This document shows, one piece after another, positions 53,057-61,434 of a stretch of DNA of 64,000 nt. The notes below the pieces were generated by a model. That model had not been told where the DNA came from. It saw nothing but the letters and a program-made list of their open reading frames with translations, and made no database searches. This DNA comes from Clostridiales bacterium (GTDB taxonomy: Bacteria > Bacillota > Clostridia > Oscillospirales > Ruminococcaceae): positions 62,001-126,000 of the forward strand of contig JAHZAY010000004.1 in NCBI GenBank assembly GCA_019423685.1, written 5' to 3'. The translations under genes and the position numbers were made by a program. Position 1 is the stretch's first letter. The number at the start of each line of letters is the position of its first letter.

Positions 53057-53091
53057 GCAAAGGGAGATGGCGGTCAGCCTTCTCCCTTTGC
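53057..53091 (+). terminator. Probable weak terminator after the fusion gene
   Basis: The stem GCAAAGGGAGA with TCTCCCTTTGC has a 13-base loop and is followed by a poor T-tract (TGTATTCTT). Read-through to the next gene is likely. Confidence 0.5.
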
Positions 53092-53176
53092 TGTATTCTT
53101 CCCCTTGCTGCACTTGCCTTTTTTGTATTTGCAGGAAAGGGGAGATGGATTGAGTAAAAAAAGGAGGCTTTGCACC

Positions 53177-54241
53177 GTGGAATTGGCATTGCCCTTGCTG
53201 CAACAGCTCCTCTCCCTTGCCAAAGAGGAGGATCTGGTCGTATTGGACCGCTTCTTTGCCTTGGAGGATGGTCGGGAGGTGCAGCTGCTCGGATTTCTGC
53301 CGCCGGAGGAAGCAGGACAGCAGCCGCAGTTGCTAGCACTGACCTTTGACCGCAGGGCCTGGGAGGAGGACTGGGAGTTAGAATGTCCACATCCCCACCG
53401 CAGGGCGCCGGCTACCCACCGCCAACAGCTCATCCAAGAGGAACAGACCTTGGAGCGCCCTACCCTCATCGACCAGGTTGATTCTGTTGCCGTGGGGACA
53501 CACATGGTGGAGGTCACCGGCAGCAGTGCAGACAGCATCGGTCAAGAGCAGCTGCTGCTCATTGCGCGCTTTGTCAAGGCTGGGCTGAAGGCGGATAAGC
53601 TGGGCGGCACTTTTGCACACCAGTATCTGCACCGGCTGACGCTGGCACCTCCCTGGAATGAACTGTTGCCGCAGCTCTCCCATCTTGCCCGTTGTGCGTC
53701 CGAGCCGGTGCGCCTGATTGCGGCAGATACCACCCAAAGGGTTGCGGCGCACAAGCGGATGACCCTCTCGGTGGGTATGCGGGAGAGGGAATACCGCTGT
53801 GTGCTGCCGGATCGAGAGCATCGGTTTTGGGTGGAGCAGGTGCAGCTGTATGACCCGTGGGCACAGCAGAGGGAGTGCATCGAACAGTGGAGGGAGAGGG
53901 GAAGGTATACCCCGCAGCAGCTTGCACAGATACAGCGGGAGTTGGAGGAGCAGCTTGTCAATCTCTGTCCTCCCGGCAGGTTGCTGCCGATGATCCTTTA
54001 TGAGAGCTTGCAGGACATCCAGTTGGATTTCTATGACCGGGAGTATCTGAACAGTCCGCCAGATGTGGGAAATCAAAGCGGCACCCTTGCGGTGGCTGCC
54101 GGGGGACAAGAGGTGGGCCCGCACGGGCATCGCTTGCGCTATTGTCTTTTGCAAACCCCGGTGACACCGGACACACGGCAGGTAAAGGCTGAACTGCTCT
54201 TTGCCTGGCTGCCCCAAAAAGGTCGGGAGATTGCGTTATAA
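53177..54241 (+). CDS. Protein of unknown function
   Basis: A 354-residue soluble protein rich in Leu, Gln, Glu and Arg, with no signal, membrane helix or cysteine motif. No family is recognised. Two starts compete: GTG at 53177, nine bases after AAAAGGAGG, and TTG at 53150, five bases after GGGGAG. I prefer the GTG. It follows the reductase fusion with only a weak terminator between them, so it could be cotranscribed, and it ends at a strong terminator. Confidence 0.6.
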   Translation: MELALPLLQQLLSLAKEEDLVVLDRFFALEDGREVQLLGFLPPEEAGQQPQLLALTFDRRAWEEDWELECPHPHRRAPATHRQQLIQEEQTLERPTLIDQVDSVAVGTHMVEVTGSSADSIGQEQLLLIARFVKAGLKADKLGGTFAHQYLHRLTLAPPWNELLPQLSHLARCASEPVRLIAADTTQRVAAHKRMTLSVGMREREYRCVLPDREHRFWVEQVQLYDPWAQQRECIEQWRERGRYTPQQLAQIQRELEEQLVNLCPPGRLLPMILYESLQDIQLDFYDREYLNSPPDVGNQSGTLAVAAGGQEVGPHGHRLRYCLLQTPVTPDTRQVKAELLFAWLPQKGREIAL

Positions 54242-54242
54242 C

Positions 54243-54280
54243 AAAAAAGGGAGGACAGCATTGCTGTCCTCCCTTTTTTT
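54243..54280. terminator. Bidirectional terminator
   Basis: A perfect stem of about 17 bp (AAAAAAGGGAGGACAGC with complement) has a 3-base loop. It separates the unknown gene and the converging ABC operon, and its right edge touches the ATPase stop codon. Confidence 0.92.
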
Positions 54281-55304
54281 AGTCTTGTGGGAAAAAGACC
54301 GCCCCGCTTGTATCCAAAAAGCAGTGCAGCTGCTGACCTTCCCGCAGTGCAGAGGGGCTGTCGTAGGATTTTTCAAAACGCAGTTGCTCGTGACGGAAGG
54401 TCGCCACGGTGCGCGCACCCTCGTACCGCAGCGATTCTACCACGACCAAAAAGTCGCCGGGCTGTTCGGGGTGCAGGGCATAGGAGCGCAGCATGAGGGT
54501 GTAGTCTCCGTCGGCAAGGGAATGAGGGGCCGCAATGGCAATTCCCTTTGCGTTGCTGTAAAATTGGTGCTGATGGATTGTACCGGACAGATAGGTGCAG
54601 TTGCCGAAATAGTCCGCCACGCTGCGGCTCACCGGCTGTTCATATACCTGTTGCGGGGTGTCGCACTGTGCAATGCTCCCGTCAAACATTACCGCCACGC
54701 GATCGGCCATCGAGAGTGCCTCCGAGCGGTCGTGAGTCACCAAAATGGTGGTCATCTTCAAACTGCGGTGCAGCTGCAAAACCAGCGCGCGCATCTCCTC
54801 CCGCAGGTTTTCATCCAGCGCAGAAAAGGGTTCATCCAGCAGCAAAACTTTCGGCTTTGCAGCAAGGGCGCGCGCCAGGGCGACGCGCTGCTGCTGGCCG
54901 CCGGAGAGTTTATCCACCCGTCGGGAGCTGTAGTCGAGCATCTGTACCTTCTGCAAAAATTCTTTGGCGGTTTCGAGCCGCTGGGCCTTGGGAATCCGCT
55001 GCATTTTCAGCGGGAAAGCCACATTTTCCAGCACGCTCATATTGGGAAACAGCCGCATGTCCTGAAACAGGATGACTGTCGGCCGCTTGTGTACTGGCGT
55101 ATGGGTGATGTCCTGTCCAGCTAGCAGGATGGAGCCGGACTGTACCGGGTGGATGCCCGCAATGGATTTGAGCAGGGTGCTCTTTCCGCAGCCCGATGGC
55201 CCCAGCAGGGAGAGAAACTCTCCTTCGCGTACCTCCAGGGAGAGTGTATGCAGGATCGTTTCTCCCTGCAATGATACGGTGACCTTGTCAATTTTCAGCA
55301 GCAT
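54279..55304 (-). CDS. ABC importer ATPase (YnjD/PotA-like)
   Basis: A 341-residue ATPase with Walker A GPSGCGKST, signature LSGGQQQR, Walker B VLLLDEPFSALD and H-loop THD, plus a C-terminal TOBE-like regulatory domain (residues 235 on). It belongs to the spermidine/thiamine/iron-type importer group (CUT1-like). It is the last gene of the minus-strand importer operon and overlaps the upstream permease by 17 bases. The AAAGGAGG site is clear. Confidence 0.88.
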   Translation of the reverse strand: MLLKIDKVTVSLQGETILHTLSLEVREGEFLSLLGPSGCGKSTLLKSIAGIHPVQSGSILLAGQDITHTPVHKRPTVILFQDMRLFPNMSVLENVAFPLKMQRIPKAQRLETAKEFLQKVQMLDYSSRRVDKLSGGQQQRVALARALAAKPKVLLLDEPFSALDENLREEMRALVLQLHRSLKMTTILVTHDRSEALSMADRVAVMFDGSIAQCDTPQQVYEQPVSRSVADYFGNCTYLSGTIHQHQFYSNAKGIAIAAPHSLADGDYTLMLRSYALHPEQPGDFLVVVESLRYEGARTVATFRHEQLRFEKSYDSPSALREGQQLHCFLDTSGAVFFPQD

Positions 55305-56100
55305 CGCCGCTACCTCCTTTCAAACAGCGGTGAATCAATCCCTCAAAAATGAGGAAGATCAGCAGAGCGCTTCCAATAAATGCCGCAGAATAGATCGACG
55401 AGAGCGCGCGGTCACCGCTCTGGATGTAGGGCACCAGCACCAGTGCAATGGTCTTGATGCGGCCGCCGCCTGCCATCAGGGTGGTGAAGTACTGGCTGTA
55501 GGAGATGATAAACGCCATGCTAAAAGAGGAAAAGATTCCCGGCAGCAGGGCAGGAAAGCTGACCTCCCAAAAGGCGCGCAGCGGCGTTGCGCCAAGCACC
55601 GCAGCCTGTTCCTCGAGTCGGCTTCCCAGGGCGCGGGTGAGGTCGGTGAGAAGGGAGGCCGAATAGGGGACGCAGCAGATCAGGTGCACCAATATTACCC
55701 CGGGGATGGTGTCTGAAAGGCCCAGACGAATCAGGGTGATCTGAATGCCCATGGCAAACACCGTAGCAGGTACCAAAAGCGGCAAAAAGGTGCCAAAACG
55801 GATGAGCCACTTCCCGCGAAACGAGTACAGTTCGGTTGCGCGGGCTGTCAGGATGCCGGTTGCCGTGCTCAATAGCGCCACCGCCGCCGACAGCGCGATG
55901 CTGCTGCCCAACAGCTGTGGCAGCTTGGCCGAACCGAACAGCAGTTCCTCGATTGTGCGCAGCGTCAGGCTTTGAGGCAAAAGATTGGGCCAGGGCCAGC
56001 GCCCGGTGACGCTCCACAATAGCAGTACGGCGCATGGAATCAGGATGATTGCCGCCGAGAGCAGCAGTACCAGGCGCAAAAAAAGGTGGCGGTTATACAT
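55288..56100 (-). CDS. ABC importer permease, second subunit
   Basis: A 270-residue, six-helix permease. The ATPase-contact EAA loop is seen as EQAAVLGATPLRAFWEVSFPALLPGI. The start at 56100 follows GGGAGG by eight bases. It overlaps the downstream ATPase and the upstream permease end by a few bases, so the three are tightly coupled. Confidence 0.85.
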   Translation of the reverse strand: MYNRHLFLRLVLLLSAAIILIPCAVLLLWSVTGRWPWPNLLPQSLTLRTIEELLFGSAKLPQLLGSSIALSAAVALLSTATGILTARATELYSFRGKWLIRFGTFLPLLVPATVFAMGIQITLIRLGLSDTIPGVILVHLICCVPYSASLLTDLTRALGSRLEEQAAVLGATPLRAFWEVSFPALLPGIFSSFSMAFIISYSQYFTTLMAGGGRIKTIALVLVPYIQSGDRALSSIYSAAFIGSALLIFLIFEGLIHRCLKGGSGDAAEN

Positions 56101-56968
56101 GGACGTTCCCTCCCAGCTTTTTTGCAAGGCGATGGGTGAGCAGCGCATACACCAGCGCCATCGCGCAGGATAGCAAAAGGATGATCCCGTTCATCGCCAT
56201 GGCGTAGGGGCGGTCGAGCAGGTCCGGACTCTGATAGGTCAGATAGGCCTGTACGGGTAGGGCTTTGGGCAGGGTGCTGCCGAGCAAAAAGGGCAGTTCA
56301 TATCCTCCAAAGGCAAAGATGAAGATGATGAGGAAAGCCTTGAGGATAGCGGGGAGCGACAGCGGCAGGGTGATGGAAAAGAAGCTGCGCACAGCAGATG
56401 CGCCAAGATTTTGCGCTGCCTCCCCCAAGGTGGAGCGGACACTTGCCATCAGCGCAAGCACAAAGTAGGCGACAAACGGAATCTCTTTCCAAAGATAGGC
56501 CAGGATCGCCCCGGTGTAGGAGGAGGTGTATAAAAGCTGCGGAAACTGCGCGTAGTCGTCGATCAGCCCAAATGCAAAGCAAAGCCGCGCGATCAGTCCG
56601 GTTTGAGATAACAGGTTGACAGCGAACACTGCCACCACGGCATGAGGGGTGAGGATGGGCAGGCGGATGAGGTAATAGAGCGGGCTATTGCGCTTGGCAG
56701 ATTGAATCAGCGCAAAGCACAGCAGCACACCGAAGATGCTGGCAAGGACAGCGGAGAGCAGCGCGATGCGCAGGCTCACCAGCATCGCAGCGGAAAATTC
56801 CGGCTGTGTCAGGATGTCGAGGTAATAGCGCAGCGTCGGTTCGGTGAGGCCGAAGGCAGGGATTATCCCAAGGCTTTGCAGCGCGACGTTCCAGATGGCC
56901 AGCAGCAACAGCGCCGTAATGATCAGAAAGGGCAGCAGGAGCAGTGGGAGCATTTTTTTGTTGTACAT
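56093..56968 (-). CDS. ABC importer permease, first subunit
   Basis: A 291-residue, six-helix permease with the EAA-type loop GEAAQNLGASAVRSFFSITLPLSLPAI. The start at 56968 follows AAAGGAG by seven bases; the longer frame runs through the intercistronic dyad. The two-permease layout with a YnjB-like binding protein matches the ynjBCD group better than the single-permease groups. Confidence 0.85.
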   Translation of the reverse strand: MYNKKMLPLLLLPFLIITALLLLAIWNVALQSLGIIPAFGLTEPTLRYYLDILTQPEFSAAMLVSLRIALLSAVLASIFGVLLCFALIQSAKRNSPLYYLIRLPILTPHAVVAVFAVNLLSQTGLIARLCFAFGLIDDYAQFPQLLYTSSYTGAILAYLWKEIPFVAYFVLALMASVRSTLGEAAQNLGASAVRSFFSITLPLSLPAILKAFLIIFIFAFGGYELPFLLGSTLPKALPVQAYLTYQSPDLLDRPYAMAMNGIILLLSCAMALVYALLTHRLAKKLGGNVHV

Positions 56969-57043
56969 CGGATCTCTCCTTTGGGTGGCAGATGGGCAAA
57001 AACTTTTGGATAAGGGCGCTGTTTTGGACAGCTTGACAGCAGA

Positions 57044-57095
57044 ATGGGCACGCATCACCTGACCGCTAATTGGGCCAGGGCATCGGCGTGCCCAT
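57044..57095 (-). other. Stem-loop between binding-protein and permease genes
   Basis: A perfect 10-bp inverted repeat ATGGGCACGC (57044-57053, complement 57086-57095) has a 32-base loop. No T-run follows. It sits in the 261-base gap between the binding-protein stop and the first permease, where such structures often raise binding-protein expression by protecting the upstream message. Confidence 0.6.
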
Positions 57096-57229
57096 AGGGA
57101 AAAAAGGTGGGTCAAACAGTGCGCAGCAAACTTGATAAATGGTACAAAATAAGCCCATACTAGTTGCAGCATAAAAAGATCATACCGCCAGCAGCTTGGA
57201 AAGTCAAGCACAAAACGGCGCGCAGGGAG

Positions 57230-58453
57230 CTATTTGCCGACAACCTCGTCAAGCCAGATCTCCTCGATGATGGGGACAAGGTTTGCGGGCATTTCGGGCA
57301 GGCGATGGGAGAGCAGATCGGCCTGCGAAAGGACGCCTTCGCCCAGATCGACGGCATCGAAGGCCGCCTTTTCTTGGTCGCTGAGCTTGTCGTAGCTGAC
57401 AACCGGCAGTTCGCGCAGCTGCTCATATTGGGTCAGCTGCATGTCGGCAGAGAGGATGGCGTTGATGACCACCATGGCGCCAGCTTTGTTTGGGGAGTTG
57501 AAGGCGATCGCCATGTAGTTTGTGTTGCCGATGGTGCCGTTGTCAAAGACAAAGGTGCGGGTGGTGTCGGCATAGGTTCCTTCCGCAATGCCGGTGGCGA
57601 CGCTGAAGGGGCTGTAGCTCATGTTCAGCACAACCTCTCCGTCCGAAAACATCGCGTCCAGCGCAGTGGAGGATTCCGGAAAGGTCTTTCCTTCGTTCCA
57701 GAGGTATGGGTTTAATTCGCGCAGATATTCCAGCGCCGGTTCGATGGCTGCCTTGACGGCGTCGTAATCCGGCTGCATGTCCTGAAACTGCTCCCAACCA
57801 CACAGTTCATAGATGATGTTGCGCACAAAGGCGCTGCCGGTGAAATCGGGCAGTGCGGGGTAGGTGACCTTTCCCGGATATTGCTTGCAGAAGTCCAGCA
57901 GCTCCTGAGCCGATGCAGGCTCTTCCGGTGTGACGGCGCTGTCGTGAAAGAGAACCACTTGTGCCTTGGCGTAAGGGGCTTCATACCCCTCAATGGGCAT
58001 GCAGAAATCGTTGAGGGTTTCTGGGTCGGTCAGGTCGACATAGTTTTCCATGTTGGGCAGTTTGTCGGTGAAGGGACCGTACAGCAGGCCGTTGTCCTTG
58101 GCCGAGTAGAAGTTCTCACCGTTGATCCAGATCATGTCGATGCTTCCAGAGGTGCTGTTTGCCTGCTTTTCGCCCGAGAGCTTGGAGAGAATGTCGTTGA
58201 TGTCCATCCCGACAACTTCCAGTGTGATGTCATAGTTTTCTTTCACATAGTCGGCGACGGTGGTGTTGAGCCAGTTGTTTCGGTTTTCGTCTCCGCCCCA
58301 TCCGTAAAAGGTGACGGTGGTGCCGCGCGCAGCCTCTACAATCTCGTCCCATTCGGCGCTGGCCAGGTCCAGATCAGCGCTCTCCTGTTTGGAGCAACCT
58401 GTAAAACACAGCAGCGTCGCAAAGACAAGCAAGAGGGAAAGCAGTTTTTTCAT
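57230..58453 (-). CDS. ABC importer substrate-binding lipoprotein (YnjB-like)
   Basis: A 407-residue lipoprotein with lipobox CFTGC followed by SKQES. The fold is that of family-1-type binding proteins (TTVTFYGWGGDENRNNW, then WINGENFYSAKDNGLLYGPF). COG4134/YnjB is the closest family I recognise, and no member's ligand is firmly known to me. It is the first gene of the importer operon and is divergent from the nucleoside-hydrolase operon. A ribosome site (AAGGAG) lies about ten bases before the ATG. Confidence 0.82.
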   Translation of the reverse strand: MKKLLSLLLVFATLLCFTGCSKQESADLDLASAEWDEIVEAARGTTVTFYGWGGDENRNNWLNTTVADYVKENYDITLEVVGMDINDILSKLSGEKQANSTSGSIDMIWINGENFYSAKDNGLLYGPFTDKLPNMENYVDLTDPETLNDFCMPIEGYEAPYAKAQVVLFHDSAVTPEEPASAQELLDFCKQYPGKVTYPALPDFTGSAFVRNIIYELCGWEQFQDMQPDYDAVKAAIEPALEYLRELNPYLWNEGKTFPESSTALDAMFSDGEVVLNMSYSPFSVATGIAEGTYADTTRTFVFDNGTIGNTNYMAIAFNSPNKAGAMVVINAILSADMQLTQYEQLRELPVVSYDKLSDQEKAAFDAVDLGEGVLSQADLLSHRLPEMPANLVPIIEEIWLDEVVGK

Positions 58454-58518
58454 AAGTTGAAATTCTCCTTTTTTAGGTTTGCTAAAATTACCTTGTGTGA
58501 TATGTTTGTTTTATGAAT

Positions 58519-58548
58519 ATTTTAGATGATGGGTGGGGAGGTTGTCAA
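58519..58548 (-). promoter_or_regulatory. Promoter for the ABC importer operon
   Basis: Minus strand TTGACA (58548-58543), 18 bases, TAAAAT (58524-58519). Confidence 0.75.
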
Positions 58549-58574
58549 GCAAAGGCGGTTTATCTAGGTCAACA

Positions 58575-58591
58575 CATTGAGAAAATCAATG
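58575..58591. promoter_or_regulatory. LysR-type box between the divergent promoters
   Basis: The perfect inverted repeat CATTGA-gaaaa-TCAATG contains the T-N11-A pattern of LysR regulators. It lies 27 bases from the importer -35 box and 42 from the -35 box of the plus-strand operon, a place from which one dimer or tetramer could control both. Confidence 0.6.
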
Positions 58592-58632
58592 ACAGATGCC
58601 AAAATCAGAAAAAAGTTTCATAGCTTCAAGAC

Positions 58633-58661
58633 TTGCCAACCAGGCGGGGATAGGATATAGT
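58633..58661 (+). promoter_or_regulatory. Promoter for the nucleoside-hydrolase operon
   Basis: TTGCCA (58633-58638), 17 bases, TATAGT (58656-58661). Confidence 0.7.
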
Positions 58662-58691
58662 AGGAATGATGAAGAGGAGGAAACAACCAAA

Positions 58692-59582
58692 ATGGAAAAA
58701 ATCATCTTTGATTGTGACAATACTGCCGGCATCGCTGGCTACCCGATGGATGATGCGCTGGCTTTTTTGTATGTGCTGGGCAACCATCAACGAGCAAAGG
58801 TGCTGGCTTTTTGCTGCACCTTTGGAAATGGAACGGCCGACCAGGTGTATGAGAGCTCCCAGGAGCTGCTCAAAGAGATCGGGCTTTTTGGAGAGATTCC
58901 GCTTTACTGCGGGGCCGGACAGGGGGAAGACCCGCGCAGCCAGAGTGCGGAAAAGATTGTGGAGCTGGCCAACCGCTATCCGGGGGAGGTATCCTTCCTC
59001 GGGTTGGGCTCGCTGACAAACCTGTACGGGGCAATGTGTCTGGATGAAACAGTTCTGGACAAGCTCAAGGCGGTTGTGTTGATGGGCGGCATCACCGAGC
59101 CGCTGATTACCCACGGCAAGCCCTGCCCGGAACTTAACTTTTCAGTCCATGCCAAAGCCTCTGCACAGGTGCTGGGAAGCGGAAAGCGCATCACCATTTT
59201 GACTGGAAACAACTGTCTTCCAGTTTCTTACCTACCAAAAGAGGAATTTATGGCACAGATGAAGGTGCAGCAGAGCAAGGTCGGGGCGTACATTGCGCAA
59301 AAATGTGGTTATCGCTTTGATGTGCGCAAGGCTGTCTACGGCGAGGAGGGCTCTTATTGCTGGGATGCGGTCGCTGCGGCCTACCTGCTTTACCCTGAAT
59401 TGTTTGTCGACCAGCTGGTTCGCTGTGATATCGGTCAACAGAACCTCGAAACCGGCTTTTTACACCCGTCCGATACCGGTGCGTCGCTGCTGAACCTGCC
59501 ACAGGCCAGGGATGCCGCCGCGTTTCGCAAAAACCTCTATGCGAGCTGGTCGGCGCTCAAGCTTGCGCCCTTTGCAGAATAG
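58692..59582 (+). CDS. Nucleoside hydrolase family protein
   Basis: A 296-residue protein of the Ca2+-dependent nucleoside hydrolase fold. The N-terminal metal motif, normally DTDPGxDDA, reads DCDN then about ten residues then DDALAF (Asp7, Asp9, Asp20, Asp21), so the loop is longer than usual. KAVVLMGG and a late WDAVAAAYLLYP, normally carrying the metal Asp, are present. It would cleave an N-glycosidic bond of a nucleoside-like substrate. GAGGAGG precedes the ATG at 58692. It is the first gene of the plus-strand operon. Confidence 0.85.
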   Translation: MEKIIFDCDNTAGIAGYPMDDALAFLYVLGNHQRAKVLAFCCTFGNGTADQVYESSQELLKEIGLFGEIPLYCGAGQGEDPRSQSAEKIVELANRYPGEVSFLGLGSLTNLYGAMCLDETVLDKLKAVVLMGGITEPLITHGKPCPELNFSVHAKASAQVLGSGKRITILTGNNCLPVSYLPKEEFMAQMKVQQSKVGAYIAQKCGYRFDVRKAVYGEEGSYCWDAVAAAYLLYPELFVDQLVRCDIGQQNLETGFLHPSDTGASLLNLPQARDAAAFRKNLYASWSALKLAPFAE

Positions 59583-59593
59583 GGGGAAGCGGA

Positions 59594-60262
59594 ATGAAAA
59601 GAGCAGTCATCTGCTTGACTCGTGTGCCCATCGCGGGCAAAACAAAGACCCGATTGATGCCGTTGCTGGGCGGTGCGCGGTGCGCCGCACTGCACACCGC
59701 CTTTTTGCAGGATCTCTCGCAGGTCTATCAGAGCTTGCAGGCCGATCTGTTTGTGGCCTATACCCCGGAAGATGGGTGGGAACAGCTGCGGGAGATTTTC
59801 CCTACAGCGACAGCCTTTTTTCCGCAGTGTTCAGGCGGCTTGGGCGAGAGGATGGATACGGCCATACAGTCGGTGTTGGACAGAGGGTATGAAGCGTGCG
59901 TCCTGACGGGCAGCGACCTGCCGGCGCTGCAGGCACTTCACTTTGAGAGAGCTTTTGCGGCGCTTCAAAGTGCAGACCTTGTCATCGGCCCCTCGCTCGA
60001 CGGTGGGTATTACCTCATCGGCATGAAAAGGCCCTGCCCAGAACTGTTTATGAATCAAGCCTATGGGGGCAGCAACGTCTTTGAGTCGACCTGCCGGGCG
60101 GCAAACAAGGCGGGCAGGACGATCGATTCGGTTCTTCCCTGCGGGGATGTGGACACCCCCGGGGACTTGAGGCGACTTTGGGGAGAAATCGAAGCGGGAA
60201 AGGTGCACTGTCCGCACACGGCCGCCTTTTTGCGGCAACTGGTGCAGACAATGAAGATATAG
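59594..60262 (+). CDS. DUF2064 / TIGR04282-type nucleotidyl- or glycosyl-transferase
   Basis: A 222-residue GT-A-fold protein beginning LTRVPIAGKTKTRL, with GSDLPAL in place of the DxD metal site and PSLDGGYYLIGM. This matches the TIGR04282 family ('rSAM/selenodomain-associated transferase 1'), seen beside TIGR04283 as here. The reaction is not established. It starts 11 bases after the nucleoside hydrolase. Confidence 0.85.
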   Translation: MKRAVICLTRVPIAGKTKTRLMPLLGGARCAALHTAFLQDLSQVYQSLQADLFVAYTPEDGWEQLREIFPTATAFFPQCSGGLGERMDTAIQSVLDRGYEACVLTGSDLPALQALHFERAFAALQSADLVIGPSLDGGYYLIGMKRPCPELFMNQAYGGSNVFESTCRAANKAGRTIDSVLPCGDVDTPGDLRRLWGEIEAGKVHCPHTAAFLRQLVQTMKI

Positions 60263-60335
60263 GCCGCCGGGAGACAGCACAAAAAAATTGCCGCCGCTTT
60301 GGTGGCAGTTTGAAAAATAGGGAGCAGATGGACAG

Positions 60336-61346
60336 ATGATGCGTTACGAGGATATTGTAGCCTACGCACAAAGCGGGGCATTTTTAAAACAGTTGGGATT
60401 GCCGGAAGGAACACAGCTGGATTTGCAGCTGCTCGGGCAGGGGGAATACAACAGAAATTACAGCTTTCTCCATCCTAAGACGGGGAAAAAGCTGGTGCTG
60501 CGGATCAATACCGGCAGTCAGATGCACCTGCAAGACCAAATCGGCTATGAGTTTGGGGCGCTTCAAGCGCTGCAAAGCAGCGGCCGTACGCCAAAACCCT
60601 ATTTTTGCGACCGGCAGGCGGGCGCACTGGTGATGGAGTGGCTGCCCGGACGTCCGCTGCGCTATGAAAAGGACCTTGAAGAGGCGGCGAAGATTTTGGC
60701 GGACATCCACACCACACCGGTTGCACAGGACAGCACGCTCCTTTCTCCTAAGAGGCCTGCGCGGGCAATCTACGAGGAATGCCTCGAGATGGTGTCCCAC
60801 TACTACAGCTGGAACAAGGCGGAGAAAGCGATCTGCCGGCTGTTGGAGCAAATAGTGGAGGAGGTGGGCAAGCTGCCGCTGGACGCACCGGCCACCTCGC
60901 CGCGGTGCATCGTCAATACCGAGCTCAATTCGGGAAATTTTCTAATCCAGCAGGACAGACACAGCTACCTGGTCGATTGGGAAAAACCGCTGCTCAGCGA
61001 GCCGGAACAGGATCTGGGCCACTTCCTTGCACCGACCACCACCTTTTGGAAGACCGACGTCATCCTCACACCGGAACAAATCCGCCAGTTTGTGGAGTGC
61101 TACCGGCGCGCAGTGGGAGACCGTCTGGACCTTGCGCACCTTCAGGAGCGGTTGCCGCTGTACTTCACGGTGACCTGTTTGAGAGGGGTGACCTGGTGCG
61201 CCATGGCGCTGCGGGAATACGACGACCCGGCCCGCCCGCTGACCAATGCCAGCACACTCCAAAAGATACAGCAGTATCTCTCGACCGATTTTCTGGAGCG
61301 CCTGCTGCGCGACTATGTGCGGCAGAACTTCTTAAAGGAAGAGTAG
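60336..61346 (+). CDS. APH-family phosphotransferase with altered catalytic loop
   Basis: A 336-residue protein with the aminoglycoside-phosphotransferase/choline-kinase fold. The nucleotide loop is GQGEYNRNYSF, the lysine strand is KLVLRINTG, the hinge is LVMEWLPGRPL, and the metal motif is LVDWEKPLL. The catalytic loop, usually HxDxxxxN, is NTELNSGN (residues 194-201), with His to Asn and Asp to Glu. It may phosphorylate the nucleoside-derived sugar or act without catalysis. It starts 73 bases after the previous gene. Confidence 0.82.
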   Translation: MMRYEDIVAYAQSGAFLKQLGLPEGTQLDLQLLGQGEYNRNYSFLHPKTGKKLVLRINTGSQMHLQDQIGYEFGALQALQSSGRTPKPYFCDRQAGALVMEWLPGRPLRYEKDLEEAAKILADIHTTPVAQDSTLLSPKRPARAIYEECLEMVSHYYSWNKAEKAICRLLEQIVEEVGKLPLDAPATSPRCIVNTELNSGNFLIQQDRHSYLVDWEKPLLSEPEQDLGHFLAPTTTFWKTDVILTPEQIRQFVECYRRAVGDRLDLAHLQERLPLYFTVTCLRGVTWCAMALREYDDPARPLTNASTLQKIQQYLSTDFLERLLRDYVRQNFLKEE

Positions 61347-61434
61347 CACAAAAAGAAAGATGGGTGCAGCTTTGCAGGGGTGTGGAGAGTAAAGCACAAA
61401 ACAGCAAGGCAGCAGGAGAAAGGGGACGGATTGG

